A stretch of DNA of 64,000 nucleotides from an uncultured Pelagibacteraceae bacterium (GCA_902517865.1 CABYDT010000002.1:1-64000); one strand, 5' to 3'. Positions 52,510 to 63,951 are shown, numbered from the stretch's first letter. The notes: a model not told the origin generated them from the letters alone. A program made the numbers and translations.

Positions 52510-53434
52510 AATTTTTTTAGCATCACCAAGAGGATTTTGCGCAGGTGTTGACCGAGCTGTAGAAATTGTGAATAAATCATTGTTCAAGTTTGGTTCGCCT
52601 GTATATGTGAGACATGAAATCGTTCATAATAAACATGTTGTGGAAGAATTAAGAAAAAAAGGAGCAATATTTGTTAACGAATTATCTGAGATAAATGACA
52701 AAAGTCGACCAGTAATTTTTTCTGCTCACGGTGTTTCAAAAAAAGTTATAGAAGAAGCAAAAATTGAAAAGCTATTTTTTGTAGATGCAACTTGTCCATT
52801 GGTATCAAAAGTTCATAGAGAGGCTGAAATGTTGTATAAAAAGGAATATAAGATCTTGCTAATCGGACATAAAGGTCATCCTGAAGTAATTGGAACTATG
52901 GGTCAATTACCAGTTGGCAGTGTTGAACTTATAGAAAAAAAAGAAGATATTTTAAATTTGAGGATTAGCAATGAAGACAAGGTTGCTTACATTACTCAAA
53001 CAACTCTTTCAATAGATGATACTTCTGAAATAGTAAATGCATTAAAAACAAGATTCCCAAAAATTAAAGAACCAATTAAAAGTGATATATGCTATGCAAC
53101 AACTAATAGGCAAAATGCAGTTAAGCAAATAGCACACAAATGTGACTTGTTTATTGTTATAGGTAGTAGAAGTTCTTCTAATTCAAAAAGACTTGTAGAA
53201 GTTGCCAAGAAAAGTGGTTGCAAAGAAAGCTTATTATTGCACAGTGAAGAGATATTGCCCATAGAGAAAATTATGAAGGCTGAAAATCTTGGTATTTCTT
53301 CGGGTGCATCAGCTCCAGAAATTTTAGTAGAAAAAATGATAGAAGAAATAAAAAATTTAAGGTCTGTTAAGATTGAAGAATTTAAGACGGTGGATGAGAA
53401 TGTGTCTTTTAAATTACCATCTGAATTAAGATAA
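52493..53434 (+). CDS. ispH: 4-hydroxy-3-methylbut-2-enyl diphosphate reductase
   Basis: Last enzyme of the non-mevalonate pathway, making IPP and DMAPP with a 4Fe-4S cluster. The 313-residue product has the three cluster cysteines in PRGFCAGVDRAV, VDATCPLVSKVH and SDICYATTNRQ, plus GHKGHPEVIGTMGQ and the SSGASAPEILV ending. ATG 52493 gives the standard N terminus; an in-frame TTG at 52484 would add three residues. It starts within the end of blh, suggesting coupled translation, and is followed by thrB and rnhA, an order common in alphaproteobacteria. Confidence 0.96.
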   Translation: MKKNLKIFLASPRGFCAGVDRAVEIVNKSLFKFGSPVYVRHEIVHNKHVVEELRKKGAIFVNELSEINDKSRPVIFSAHGVSKKVIEEAKIEKLFFVDATCPLVSKVHREAEMLYKKEYKILLIGHKGHPEVIGTMGQLPVGSVELIEKKEDILNLRISNEDKVAYITQTTLSIDDTSEIVNALKTRFPKIKEPIKSDICYATTNRQNAVKQIAHKCDLFIVIGSRSSSNSKRLVEVAKKSGCKESLLLHSEEILPIEKIMKAENLGISSGASAPEILVEKMIEEIKNLRSVKIEEFKTVDENVSFKLPSELR

Positions 53435-54348
53435 TGGCTGTTTATACCTATTTAAATAAAAAAGATATTCAAGAGATTACAAGAGCATTTAATTTAGGAA
53501 AATTAATAAAATATAATGGCATTAAAGAAGGTATTGAGAATACTAATTATTTCATCCAAACAAATAAAAAAAAAGTCATTCTAACTATTTTTGAAAAAAG
53601 GGTTAAGGCGAGTGACGTACCCTATTTTGTAAAATATATGCTAGCATTAAATAAAGAAAGAATTAAATGCCCTCTACCACTTAAAAATAAAAAAAATAAT
53701 TTTATATTTAAAGTTAAAGGTAAATCATCAATAATTGTTAGTTTTCTAAATGGCAAAGCAAAAAATAATATAAATTTTAAAGATTGTAAAATAATAGGAA
53801 ATGAACTCGCTAAACTACATAAGGCATCAAAAAAAATAAAATATAAAAGGAAAAATTCTCTTGGGTATAAAGAATGGTTAAAAATTTACAAAAAAACAAA
53901 AAATCCAAATAAAAATGAAATATATAATTATTTTGATACGTACAAAAAAAATATACCAAAGAATTTGCCTATGGGATTAATACACGGTGATATTTTTCCT
54001 GATAATATTTTTTATTATAAAAATAAATTTAATGGATTTATAGATTTTTATTTTTCCTTCTACGGATCATATGTATATGAAATTGCGATTGCAGTTAATT
54101 CAATGTGTTTTACTAAGGGATATTTCGATGAAAAAAAATATAATTTTTTTATTAAAGGCTATCAGTCTATAAGAAACCTATCGAAACTAGAGTTAAATTC
54201 TTTGCCAATTATGTGTTTAGGTGCTTCAATTAGATTTTATGTTACTAGGTTATACGATTTAAAGTTCACACCTAAAAATGCTAAAGTTAAAAGAAAGGAT
54301 CCAAATGAATATCTTTATAAAATGAGATATTTTTATACAAAACTTTAA
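53434..54348 (+). CDS. thrB: Homoserine kinase, type II (ThrB)
   Basis: Phosphorylates homoserine in threonine synthesis. The 304-residue protein belongs to the aminoglycoside-phosphotransferase-like type II kinases, not the GHMP type. It has MAVYTYLNKKDIQE and EGIENTNYFI near the start and the catalytic loop LIHGDIFPDNIFY (about 183-195), followed by GFIDFYFS, where the family has the metal-binding Asp. It overlaps ispH by 1 bp. thrC, the next enzyme, lies about 0.5 kb away on the opposite strand with rnhA between. Confidence 0.92.
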   Translation: MAVYTYLNKKDIQEITRAFNLGKLIKYNGIKEGIENTNYFIQTNKKKVILTIFEKRVKASDVPYFVKYMLALNKERIKCPLPLKNKKNNFIFKVKGKSSIIVSFLNGKAKNNINFKDCKIIGNELAKLHKASKKIKYKRKNSLGYKEWLKIYKKTKNPNKNEIYNYFDTYKKNIPKNLPMGLIHGDIFPDNIFYYKNKFNGFIDFYFSFYGSYVYEIAIAVNSMCFTKGYFDEKKYNFFIKGYQSIRNLSKLELNSLPIMCLGASIRFYVTRLYDLKFTPKNAKVKRKDPNEYLYKMRYFYTKL

Positions 54349-54357
54349 AATTAATTT

Positions 54358-54789
54358 ATGAAGAAACTAACAATTTATACTGATGGCGCTTGTTCCGGAA
54401 ATCCTGGTAAAGGAGGCTGGGCTGCTATCTTAATAGTTGGGGATAATAAAAAAAATTTGAGTGGAGCAGAATATAAGACTACAAATAACAGAATGGAACT
54501 TACTGCTGTAATTCAAAGCTTACAATCTTTAGATGATTATAATGATTTTGAAATCGAGATAAATACTGACTCTAAATATGTTAAAGATGGAATAGAGATT
54601 TGGATAAACAAATGGAAAGAAAATGGTTGGAAAACCGCAAATAAAAAAGAGGTAAAAAATCAGGATTTGTGGAAAAATTTAGATAATATAATTCAAGGAA
54701 AAAAAATAAAATGGAATTGGGTCAAAGGTCACTCAAATAATGAACTTAATAACGAAGTAGATAAACTAGCAAGAGAATCTATGCTCTAA
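54358..54789 (+). CDS. rnhA: Ribonuclease HI
   Basis: Degrades the RNA strand of RNA-DNA hybrids. The 143-residue protein has the four catalytic acidic residues in order: Asp in IYTDGACSGNPGKGGWA, Glu in NNRMELTAV, Asp in NTDSKYVKDG and Asp in NNEVDKLARE. The WVKGHSNN histidine loop and basic handle (WINKWKENGWKTANKKEVKN, cited in part) are present. It starts 9 bp after thrB and ends 13 bp before the convergent thrC. Confidence 0.97.
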   Translation: MKKLTIYTDGACSGNPGKGGWAAILIVGDNKKNLSGAEYKTTNNRMELTAVIQSLQSLDDYNDFEIEINTDSKYVKDGIEIWINKWKENGWKTANKKEVKNQDLWKNLDNIIQGKKIKWNWVKGHSNNELNNEVDKLARESML

Positions 54790-54802
54790 ACTAAGGCTAA
54801 AT

Positions 54803-56182
54803 TTAAATCTTGCTTAAAATATAATTTTTTATTGAATTAATGTCATTTTCAATGACCTCAAATTTTTCTTCGCTGCTATTAATATTTAAAAAGTTTGGGA
54901 AATCTATTTCCTTATTAAGTGATTTTTTTATTGCTATAGGAAACTTACAATGATGGGCAGTTTCGAGAACAAATATTTGTTTATTCTTGTAGTCTTGATA
55001 GTTTGAAATTTTAAGAGCAGTTGCGGTATGAGGGTCTACAATTATTTGGTTATAATCATAGAAATCTTTGATAATTTTGCATGTTTCACTGTCATCACAA
55101 CAAGTTGCATCAAAATCTTCTCTAATTTTGTTAAGAATATTCTTTTCTATATTAAATAATCCTTTAAATTTTAAATCATCCATTATTGTTTTTATTTTAT
55201 TTTCATCTTTTTTAAAATAATCATACAGAACTCTCTCAAAGTTACTTGATACTTGTATATCCATGCTAGGTGATAGAGACTCATTTACTTTTTCAGGTTT
55301 ATATTCGCCACTATTAATACATCTCTCAAGAATATTATTTTTATTTGTTGCTATAACCAACTTTTTAATGGGTAGGCCCATTTTTTTTGCAACATAGCCA
55401 GCATAAATATCTCCAAAGTTTCCAGTCGGAACAGAAAAAATTAAATCATTGTTAGACTTAGCAAAGTGTGCGTATACAAAGAAATAATAAGTAGTTTGAG
55501 CAACTATTCTTGCCCAATTTATTGAATTTACGCCTGACATGTTTATTTTTTTTGAAAATATACTATCAACAAACATCTCTTTGACTAAATTTTGACAATC
55601 ATCAAAGTTTCCATTTATTGCTATATTAAATACATTCGTTGAGGCTGTAGTTGTCATTAATTTACGTTGAACATCTGATATTTTATTATTAGGATGTAAA
55701 ACAAAAATATTTATTTTTTCATTATCTTTAAAAGCATTTATGGCAGCGGCACCTGTGTCGCCAGATGTAGCTGTGATAATATTAATTTTCTTTTTGTTTT
55801 TAATTAAAAGATTATTATACATTTGTCCTAAAACTTGCATTGCAATATCTTTAAATGCCAGAGTTGGACCATGGAATAGTTGTACTAAATTTATATTTTT
55901 ATACCTTTTAACATCTACAATTTTTTGACATCTAAAATTTTTGTATGCATTATTTATTATTTGGTTTAATTCGTCTTTTTTAAAAGTTTCACCTGTATAC
56001 TTTGAAAATATAAATTCAGAAATTTCTTGAAATGATAATTTTGAAAATTTTAAAATTTCATGCTTACTTAATTTATAAAAATCTTCTGGTATAAATAAAC
56101 CCCCATCATCAGCAAGACCTTTGAAAAAAATTTCTTCAAATGAATATTTTATATTAGAATTTCTAGTGCTGACGTACTTCAT
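54803..56182 (-). CDS. thrC: Threonine synthase
   Basis: Converts O-phosphohomoserine to threonine with PLP. The 459-residue protein starts MKYVSTRN, as many thrC products do, and has GLADDGGLFIPE, the PLP lysine in FHGPTLAFKDIAMQ (about residue 107), TSGDTGAAAI, the phosphate-binding VPTGNFGDIYAGY and DPHTATAL. It overlaps surf1 by 20 bp and is the last gene of the oxidase operon, so threonine synthesis may be co-transcribed with respiration genes. Confidence 0.96.
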   Translation of the reverse strand: MKYVSTRNSNIKYSFEEIFFKGLADDGGLFIPEDFYKLSKHEILKFSKLSFQEISEFIFSKYTGETFKKDELNQIINNAYKNFRCQKIVDVKRYKNINLVQLFHGPTLAFKDIAMQVLGQMYNNLLIKNKKKINIITATSGDTGAAAINAFKDNEKINIFVLHPNNKISDVQRKLMTTTASTNVFNIAINGNFDDCQNLVKEMFVDSIFSKKINMSGVNSINWARIVAQTTYYFFVYAHFAKSNNDLIFSVPTGNFGDIYAGYVAKKMGLPIKKLVIATNKNNILERCINSGEYKPEKVNESLSPSMDIQVSSNFERVLYDYFKKDENKIKTIMDDLKFKGLFNIEKNILNKIREDFDATCCDDSETCKIIKDFYDYNQIIVDPHTATALKISNYQDYKNKQIFVLETAHHCKFPIAIKKSLNKEIDFPNFLNINSSEEKFEVIENDINSIKNYILSKI

Positions 56183-56822
56183 GTTTTTTTCTATAAATTA
56201 TAAAGGCTACTAAAATAATAAAACATAAGGAATACCAGGTTAAAGCATACTGTAAATGATTATTTCTTATTTTAATGTTGTTATTTTTATATAAGTTTAA
56301 TGATTTAAAAACATTACCTGTCTCATGTAAGTAAAAATTACTAAATTGTTTATTGTATTTTTCTGATAATACTTTTGAATTTATAAAATAATAAAATTCT
56401 TTCTCATGGTTTTCTGGTGTAAATAAGTTCTTTTTTTGAAAATTAAATACAACTCCTTCAAAATCATACTTATTATTTTGAAAACCTTTAATTTCCTTTA
56501 TAATTTTAGGTGACCAGCCAGCTTTTATCATTATATTTTCATCTTTAACTAATAATGGATAATATATATCAAATCCGTATGACCCATTTACGCCCAATTT
56601 ATAAACGCTTATTGGTTCCCCAATAATAGTTCCATTAAACTTAATTTTATCAAATTCTTTTATATTTGCTGAAATCTGAATTGGCGAAGAATTAAAAGAA
56701 TTTGAAATATTGGCTATTAGATTCGTTTTCCAAGATAATCTTTTTAATTGCCACGATCCAAGAGAAAATAATAGTAGTATTATAAATATTACAAATAGAT
56801 TGAATAAATTTTTTTTAAGCAA
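56163..56822 (-). CDS. surf1: SURF1-family cytochrome oxidase assembly protein
   Basis: SURF1 helps insert heme a into subunit I of cytochrome c oxidase. The 219-residue protein has the two expected membrane helices, one at the N terminus ending GSWQLKRLSWK (a family signature) and one near the C terminus (YALTWYSLCFIILVAFIIYRK, cited in part), with a periplasmic domain between. The usual NNHLQYALTW motif is present. The start appears to be TTG at 56820-56822, 3 bp after coxIII. It overlaps thrC by 20 bp. Confidence 0.92.
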   Translation of the reverse strand: MLKKNLFNLFVIFIILLLFSLGSWQLKRLSWKTNLIANISNSFNSSPIQISANIKEFDKIKFNGTIIGEPISVYKLGVNGSYGFDIYYPLLVKDENIMIKAGWSPKIIKEIKGFQNNKYDFEGVVFNFQKKNLFTPENHEKEFYYFINSKVLSEKYNKQFSNFYLHETGNVFKSLNLYKNNNIKIRNNHLQYALTWYSLCFIILVAFIIYRKKHEVRQH

Positions 56823-56825
56823 TTA

Positions 56826-57617
56826 TTAACTGCCCCAAATATAAATAGCAGCAAATAAAAAAAGCCAAACTACGTCTACAAAATGCCAATACCATGCCGC
56901 AGCTTCAAAACCAAAATGATGATCAGGGGTATAGTGATTTGCCCTGGCCCTAAACCAACAAACAAATAAAAATATAGTACCAACCAAAACATGAAACCCA
57001 TGAAATCCTGTAGCCATATAAAATGTGGAGCCGTAAATTCCAGAAGTGATTTTGAATGAAGCTGCCATATACTCGTATGCTTGAAACATTGTAAAAATCG
57101 CTCCTAAAATAACAGTCAAAATAAGTCCTTGCTTTAGTCCTTGTCTGTCATTTTCAAGTAAAGCATGATGTGCCCAGGTCACTGTTGTTCCTGATAACAA
57201 CAAAATTAAAGTATTAATTAAAGGAATGTGCCATGGATCTAAAGTTTGAATTCCTTTTGGTGGCCAAATTCCTCCGATAATCTGGTCTGGAAATAAACTT
57301 GCATCGAAATAAGCCCAAAACCAAGCAACAAAAAACATTACTTCTGATGCTATAAATAAGGTCATTCCATATCTCATTCCAATTTGAACAATAGGTGTGT
57401 GATCACCTTTTTCATGTGCTTCTATAATGACATCCCTAAACCACATGTAAGCACCATAAGTCGTTATTGCTAAACCAACGATCATCATCCACATATTTTT
57501 TGTTCTAAAATAATAAACCGCCCCAACTGCTAAAATTAAAGAAGCAATCGAGCAAAAGATAGGCCATGGGCTCGGCTCTACTAAATGATAATCATGTTTT
57601 TTTTCTGTTGATGCCAT
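56826..57617 (-). CDS. ctaE: Cytochrome c oxidase subunit III
   Basis: Third core subunit of the aa3-type oxidase. The 263-residue, seven-helix protein begins with KKHDYHLVEPSPWPI, has RYGMTLFIASEVMFFVAWFWAYF with the conserved Glu, and ends with YTPDHHFGFEAAAWYWHFVDVVWLFLF (cited in part), all hallmark segments. It lies between ctaG and surf1 with 3-bp gaps on each side. Confidence 0.97.
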   Translation of the reverse strand: MASTEKKHDYHLVEPSPWPIFCSIASLILAVGAVYYFRTKNMWMMIVGLAITTYGAYMWFRDVIIEAHEKGDHTPIVQIGMRYGMTLFIASEVMFFVAWFWAYFDASLFPDQIIGGIWPPKGIQTLDPWHIPLINTLILLLSGTTVTWAHHALLENDRQGLKQGLILTVILGAIFTMFQAYEYMAASFKITSGIYGSTFYMATGFHGFHVLVGTIFLFVCWFRARANHYTPDHHFGFEAAAWYWHFVDVVWLFLFAAIYIWGS

Positions 57618-57620
57618 AAT

Positions 57621-58157
57621 TTATTTCTTGAACTTATCTACTTCAAATAATGTATAAGATAAAGTGATATCCTTAATATTTTTTGTTGCTGGGTCATTTA
57701 AAATCTCTGGATCTATATAATACGATAAATTATATTTTTTCTTATCCAGGCTTTTGATTGACTGCTTTTCAAAACAAAAACACTCTAACTTGTTAAAATA
57801 TTTTCCTGCAGAAGGCGGACTTACATTAAATGTAGAAACAACCTTTAATTGTTCTGTACTTTCGTTATTTATTTGAAACTTAATATTACTTGATTCACCT
57901 ATTTTAATTTCTTCTCTGTTTTTTAAAACTTTGAAGGAAATGGGTAAATTACCTGATACATTTGTATCAAATCTCATACTTACAATTTCAGGCATAATTA
58001 TAGATGGCCTCTCTTTTGAGAATTGCGTAGTTCCACCAAAACCAGTAACTCTACAAAAAAGATCGTACAATGGCACTGATGCAAACGATAAACCTAGCAT
58101 TAGAAAAAATATTAATACTAATAGTTTTGGATTTATTTTTACAGATTTATTCATCAT
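57621..58157 (-). CDS. ctaG: Cytochrome c oxidase copper chaperone CtaG/Cox11
   Basis: Delivers copper to the CuB site of subunit I. The 178-residue protein has one N-terminal membrane helix, FASVPLYDLFCRVTGFGGTTQ (cited for recognition, with a conserved Cys), then a beta-rich periplasmic domain with the copper-binding CFCF motif in KLECFCFEKQ (about 123-132). It overlaps the upstream CoxF-like gene by 4 bp (ATGA) and precedes ctaE by 3 bp. Confidence 0.96.
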   Translation of the reverse strand: MMNKSVKINPKLLVLIFFLMLGLSFASVPLYDLFCRVTGFGGTTQFSKERPSIIMPEIVSMRFDTNVSGNLPISFKVLKNREEIKIGESSNIKFQINNESTEQLKVVSTFNVSPPSAGKYFNKLECFCFEKQSIKSLDKKKYNLSYYIDPEILNDPATKNIKDITLSYTLFEVDKFKK

Positions 58158-58270
58158 AATGGCCTATTTAATATTCCATTGCTCATATTGTACAGAGTAA
58201 AAAAGAATAAAAATATAATTAATGCTACAAGTAGCAATGCCGTTATTATATTTTTATTTTTTTTCTTCAT
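58154..58270 (-). CDS. Small CoxF-like membrane protein, 38 residues
   Basis: A short gene between ctaB and ctaG. It starts with ATG at 58268-58270, overlapping the ctaB stop by 1 bp, and its TGA overlaps the ctaG ATG by 4 bp, spacing typical of real genes in this operon. The product has a basic start (MKKKNKN), one membrane helix (IITALLLVALIIFLFFF) and a short tail TLYNMSNGILNRPL. Many alphaproteobacteria carry a tiny CoxF protein at exactly this site; its function in oxidase assembly is unclear. No gene of this size would be called on length alone. Confidence 0.75.
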   Translation of the reverse strand: MKKKNKNIITALLLVALIIFLFFFTLYNMSNGILNRPL

Positions 58271-59187
58271 TATAATAGAAAATAGTTATCTAACAAAATC
58301 GTTGAAAAAATAAAAAAAAGATAAAATATAGAGAAAATAAAAACCTTATTTGCAATAAAATTTGAATTTTTTTTATCTTTTTCCCTTAATAGTTTGTACG
58401 ACAAGTATATATAACTAGTCCCAAAACATAATACTGTAAAGAAATTTATATAACTCGCGAAGCCAAATACAAATGGTAACAGTGTAATTGGGAACAGTAT
58501 TATTGAGTAAATAAAAATATTTTTTTTTGTATAATCTTCTCCTGCAATTACAGAAAGCATTGGTATATTGGCTTTCTTATAATCTTCATTTTTGTATAAA
58601 CTTAATGCCCAAAAATGAGAGGGTGTCCAAAAAAATATAATCAAAAAAAGTATGATTGGTTCAATTGATATGTTATTGGTTGCAATTGTCCACCCGATTA
58701 CTGGTGGAAATGCACCAGCCGCACCACCAATCACAATATTTTGTGCGGTTTTTCTTTTTAACCAAACTGTATAAACAAAATAGTAGAATAAAATTGTTAT
58801 AGTTAAAACAACTGCTGAAAGAAGATTAGAAAAAAAATATAACCCAGTAATAGAAATTACTGATAAAATAATTCCAAACAATAAAGCTGCATTAGTTGAA
58901 ATTTTTCCAAGCGGAAGAGGCCTTAAACATGTTCTGCTCATGACTTTATCTATCTCCGATTCATACCACATATTTAATGCTCCAGCGGCTCCTGCTCCAA
59001 CCGCAACAAAAAACAAACTAAAACATGAGTCAATTAAACTAATTTTATTTGGAGAAATTACTAAACCAACTAATGCAGTAAATATTACCAATGACATTAC
59101 TCTTGGTTTCATTAATTCATAAAATGACTTGATTATGAGTTTAATATCTATTTTTTTTAGAGAAAAATCAGATGTATTTACCGGCAT
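58270..59187 (-). CDS. ctaB: Protoheme IX farnesyltransferase (heme O synthase)
   Basis: Adds a farnesyl group to heme B to make heme O, the precursor of heme A. The 305-residue UbiA-family membrane protein has the LMKPRVMSLVIFTALVGL segment, the first Asp-rich motif NMWYESEIDKVMSRTCLRPLP (cited in part), VYTVWLKRKTAQNIVIGGAAGAFPP and a second site WTPSHFWALSLYKNEDYKKANIPML, all standard CtaB landmarks. It lies between ctaD and the CoxF-like gene. The farnesyl donor links the oxidase to the isoprenoid pathway. Confidence 0.97.
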   Translation of the reverse strand: MPVNTSDFSLKKIDIKLIIKSFYELMKPRVMSLVIFTALVGLVISPNKISLIDSCFSLFFVAVGAGAAGALNMWYESEIDKVMSRTCLRPLPLGKISTNAALLFGIILSVISITGLYFFSNLLSAVVLTITILFYYFVYTVWLKRKTAQNIVIGGAAGAFPPVIGWTIATNNISIEPIILFLIIFFWTPSHFWALSLYKNEDYKKANIPMLSVIAGEDYTKKNIFIYSIILFPITLLPFVFGFASYINFFTVLCFGTSYIYLSYKLLREKDKKNSNFIANKVFIFSIFYLFFIFSTILLDNYFLL

Positions 59188-59192
59188 TTTTA

Positions 59193-61627
<2,435 letters not shown>

Positions 61628-61679
61628 CGCAAGAGATTTATAACAAAATCTAAAATAATTACCTTTGCGACACATTGGC

Positions 61680-62408
61680 TTAAATTTGTCGAGTTAAATA
61701 GTTGAAAATACTAATTGCAGATATGGCTGCTGTTTCTGAGCGTAAAATTGACTTTCCAAGCGAGAATTTTACAGCGTTTTTACAATTGTTGATTGCTTTC
61801 ATCTCCTCCTCATCAAAATCACCTTCGGGTCCTATCAAAATAAAAAGGTTTTTACTCGAATCAAAATGATCCTTAAAAACTAGCTCATCTGAACAATTAA
61901 TATCTCCAACAAATAATAGGCTATTATCATCACATGAAATTTTATCAATAAAACTATTAAATTTTACTGGGTTTTCAATTTGTGGAATTTTAACTTGATC
62001 AGATTGCTCAATTGTTTCAATTATAATTTTTTTTAACCTTGGTATGTTAAGATCTCTGTTGATAGTTCTGTTTGATATTAATGGATGAAAAGATTTAATA
62101 CCTAACTCTGTTGCCTTTTGCATGAGAACATCAAGTTTAATTTTTTTAGGAGGGCAAAATGCTAATGACAATTTATAGTTATTAGTTATGTTTTTTGTTT
62201 TATCTAGAATTTTTATCTCAATATTGTCTTTTGTAATTTTCACAATCTGACAATTATATTCTCCATCATTTTCGTTAAAAAGTGATAAAAAATTTCCTTC
62301 ATCGAGCCTCATTACATTTTTTATGTAATGAGACTGTTTTTTTTCTAATAAAATTTGTGAAGATATTATTAATTTTTGAGAACAATATATTCTTGTATTT
62401 TTCTTCAT
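61680..62408 (-). CDS. rsmE: 16S rRNA m3U1498 methyltransferase
   Basis: Methylates U1498 of 16S rRNA. The 242-residue SPOUT protein has an N-terminal PUA-like region (HYIKNVMRLDEGNFLSLFN), KATELGIKSFHPLISNR in the middle and the SAM knot LFILIGPEGDFDEEEM followed by SLGKSILRSETAAISAI (about 220-236), all characteristic. It lies upstream of ctaC on the same strand, about 50 bp away, and diverges from the dehalogenase gene across 23 bp. Confidence 0.95.
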   Translation of the reverse strand: MKKNTRIYCSQKLIISSQILLEKKQSHYIKNVMRLDEGNFLSLFNENDGEYNCQIVKITKDNIEIKILDKTKNITNNYKLSLAFCPPKKIKLDVLMQKATELGIKSFHPLISNRTINRDLNIPRLKKIIIETIEQSDQVKIPQIENPVKFNSFIDKISCDDNSLLFVGDINCSDELVFKDHFDSSKNLFILIGPEGDFDEEEMKAINNCKNAVKFSLGKSILRSETAAISAISIFNYLTRQI

Positions 62409-62431
62409 ATGAGTGTTTTATCATTAATCAT

Positions 62432-63100
62432 ATGAAAATTAAAAATATTAAAGTATGTGCTTTTGATGCATATGGGACTTGTTTTGATGTGAATTCAGCT
62501 GCCGAGAACGTTGCACCAAAGATTGGAGAAAATTGGCTTTCATTCTCAAATACCTGGAGAACTTCGCAGTTAGAATATACATGGCTTAGATCTTTAATGA
62601 AAAAGCATGTTGATTTTTGGAAGATTACAGAAGACTCTCTTGATTATGCTATGACGATACACAAAATTGATAAATCTTTAAGAGATGAATTGCTAAATCT
62701 TTATAAGACCTTAAACCCTTATCCCGAATTAAAAGATTGTTTAGAAAAATTAAAACAAAAAAATATTAAAACCTGTATATTATCAAATGGTACACCCGAC
62801 CTAATAAATCACCTGGTATCAAACGCCAATGTTAAAAATTTATTTGATGAAATATTGTCGATAGAACAAGTTAAAATTTATAAACCTGATCCAAAGGTTT
62901 ATGAAATGACCACTAAAAAATTTAACTGTAAACCATCTGAAGTTTGTTTTATGAGTGCAAATAATTGGGACATTGTTGGTGGCGGAGTTTTTGGTTATCA
63001 ATGTGTTTGGGTAAATAGAAATAACAGAGTATTTGACGAATTGGGATTTCATCCTACGAACACAATAAAAAACTTAACAGAGCTAAATAATTTAGTTTAA
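62432..63100 (+). CDS. Haloacid dehalogenase, type II
   Basis: Type II enzymes hydrolyse L-2-haloacids such as chloroacetate. The 222-residue product (ATG 62432; upstream codons overlap rsmE and have no homology that I recognise) has the HAD nucleophile Asp12 in FDAYGTCFDV and WRTSQLEYTWL with the halide-pocket Arg. LSNGTPD, KPDPKVYE with the catalytic Lys, and SANNWDIVGG with the Ser-Asn-Asp set complete the active site. All residues typical of true dehalogenases appear present, although physiological substrates are unknown. It overlaps ubiA by 1 bp. Confidence 0.9.
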   Translation: MKIKNIKVCAFDAYGTCFDVNSAAENVAPKIGENWLSFSNTWRTSQLEYTWLRSLMKKHVDFWKITEDSLDYAMTIHKIDKSLRDELLNLYKTLNPYPELKDCLEKLKQKNIKTCILSNGTPDLINHLVSNANVKNLFDEILSIEQVKIYKPDPKVYEMTTKKFNCKPSEVCFMSANNWDIVGGGVFGYQCVWVNRNNRVFDELGFHPTNTIKNLTELNNLV

Positions 63101-63951
63101 TGAAAAATTATATTTATCTAATGAGGCTTGATAAGCCTACTGGTTTTTTATTGCTATTTTGGCCATGTAGCTGGGGTATGGCTTATAATTTAAATTATTT
63201 ACAAATTAGTTATCAGTGGTTTTACTTTTTATTTTTATTTTTTATAGGATCGATATTAATGAGAAGTGCGGGATGTATATATAATGACATTGTTGATAAA
63301 GAAATTGATAAAAAAGTTGAGCGTACTAAAAATAGACCATTAGCTAGTGGTAAAGTTAGTTTAAGAAATGCTTGGATTTTGATTTTAACATTATGTTTTT
63401 TATCCCTGATAATTTTATTTCAATTTAATATCAAAACTATATTTTTTAGTTTATCTATAATTTTTATAGTTTTACTATATCCATTCGCGAAAAGATTTAC
63501 ATATTGGCCGCAATTAATTTTAGGGGTAGTATTTAATTTTGGAATTCTTTTATCTTGGTTAAGTTTAAATGAGAGTTTTATAACTGGTATCATATTACTA
63601 TATTTATCTGGAATTTTTTGGACTGTTGGATACGACACAATATACGCGCTTCAAGATATCGTTGATGATAAAAAAATTGGAGTAAAATCCTTAGCGCTTT
63701 TGCTTGATAAAAAAATATATCAATTCTTGTATTTAATTTATACAGTGCAAATACTTCTGGTAATTTCTTCTTTATTGCTAGCAAATAATTTTAGTGAAAT
63801 TCTATTTCTTTTATCGATACCGTATTTGCTAATATTGAGAAAGATATACCTTATGAGAAATTCGAAAAATTATCTCGAAGTATTTCAATATAACAATTAT
63901 TTTGGCTTTTTAATTCTTTTGATCTTATTATCAGTCGGAATTTTTAATTAA
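63100..63951 (+). CDS. ubiA: 4-hydroxybenzoate polyprenyltransferase
   Basis: Attaches the isoprenoid tail to 4-hydroxybenzoate in ubiquinone synthesis. The 283-residue membrane protein has LMRLDKPTGFLLLFWPCSWG at the start, the first Asp motif NDIVDKEIDKKVERTKNRPLASG (cited in part, about 61-83) and the second motif YALQDIVDDKKIGVKSLA (about 182-199), the full UbiA signature. It overlaps the dehalogenase gene by 1 bp. Together with complexes III and IV here it supplies the quinone pool. Confidence 0.96.
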   Translation: MKNYIYLMRLDKPTGFLLLFWPCSWGMAYNLNYLQISYQWFYFLFLFFIGSILMRSAGCIYNDIVDKEIDKKVERTKNRPLASGKVSLRNAWILILTLCFLSLIILFQFNIKTIFFSLSIIFIVLLYPFAKRFTYWPQLILGVVFNFGILLSWLSLNESFITGIILLYLSGIFWTVGYDTIYALQDIVDDKKIGVKSLALLLDKKIYQFLYLIYTVQILLVISSLLLANNFSEILFLLSIPYLLILRKIYLMRNSKNYLEVFQYNNYFGFLILLILLSVGIFN

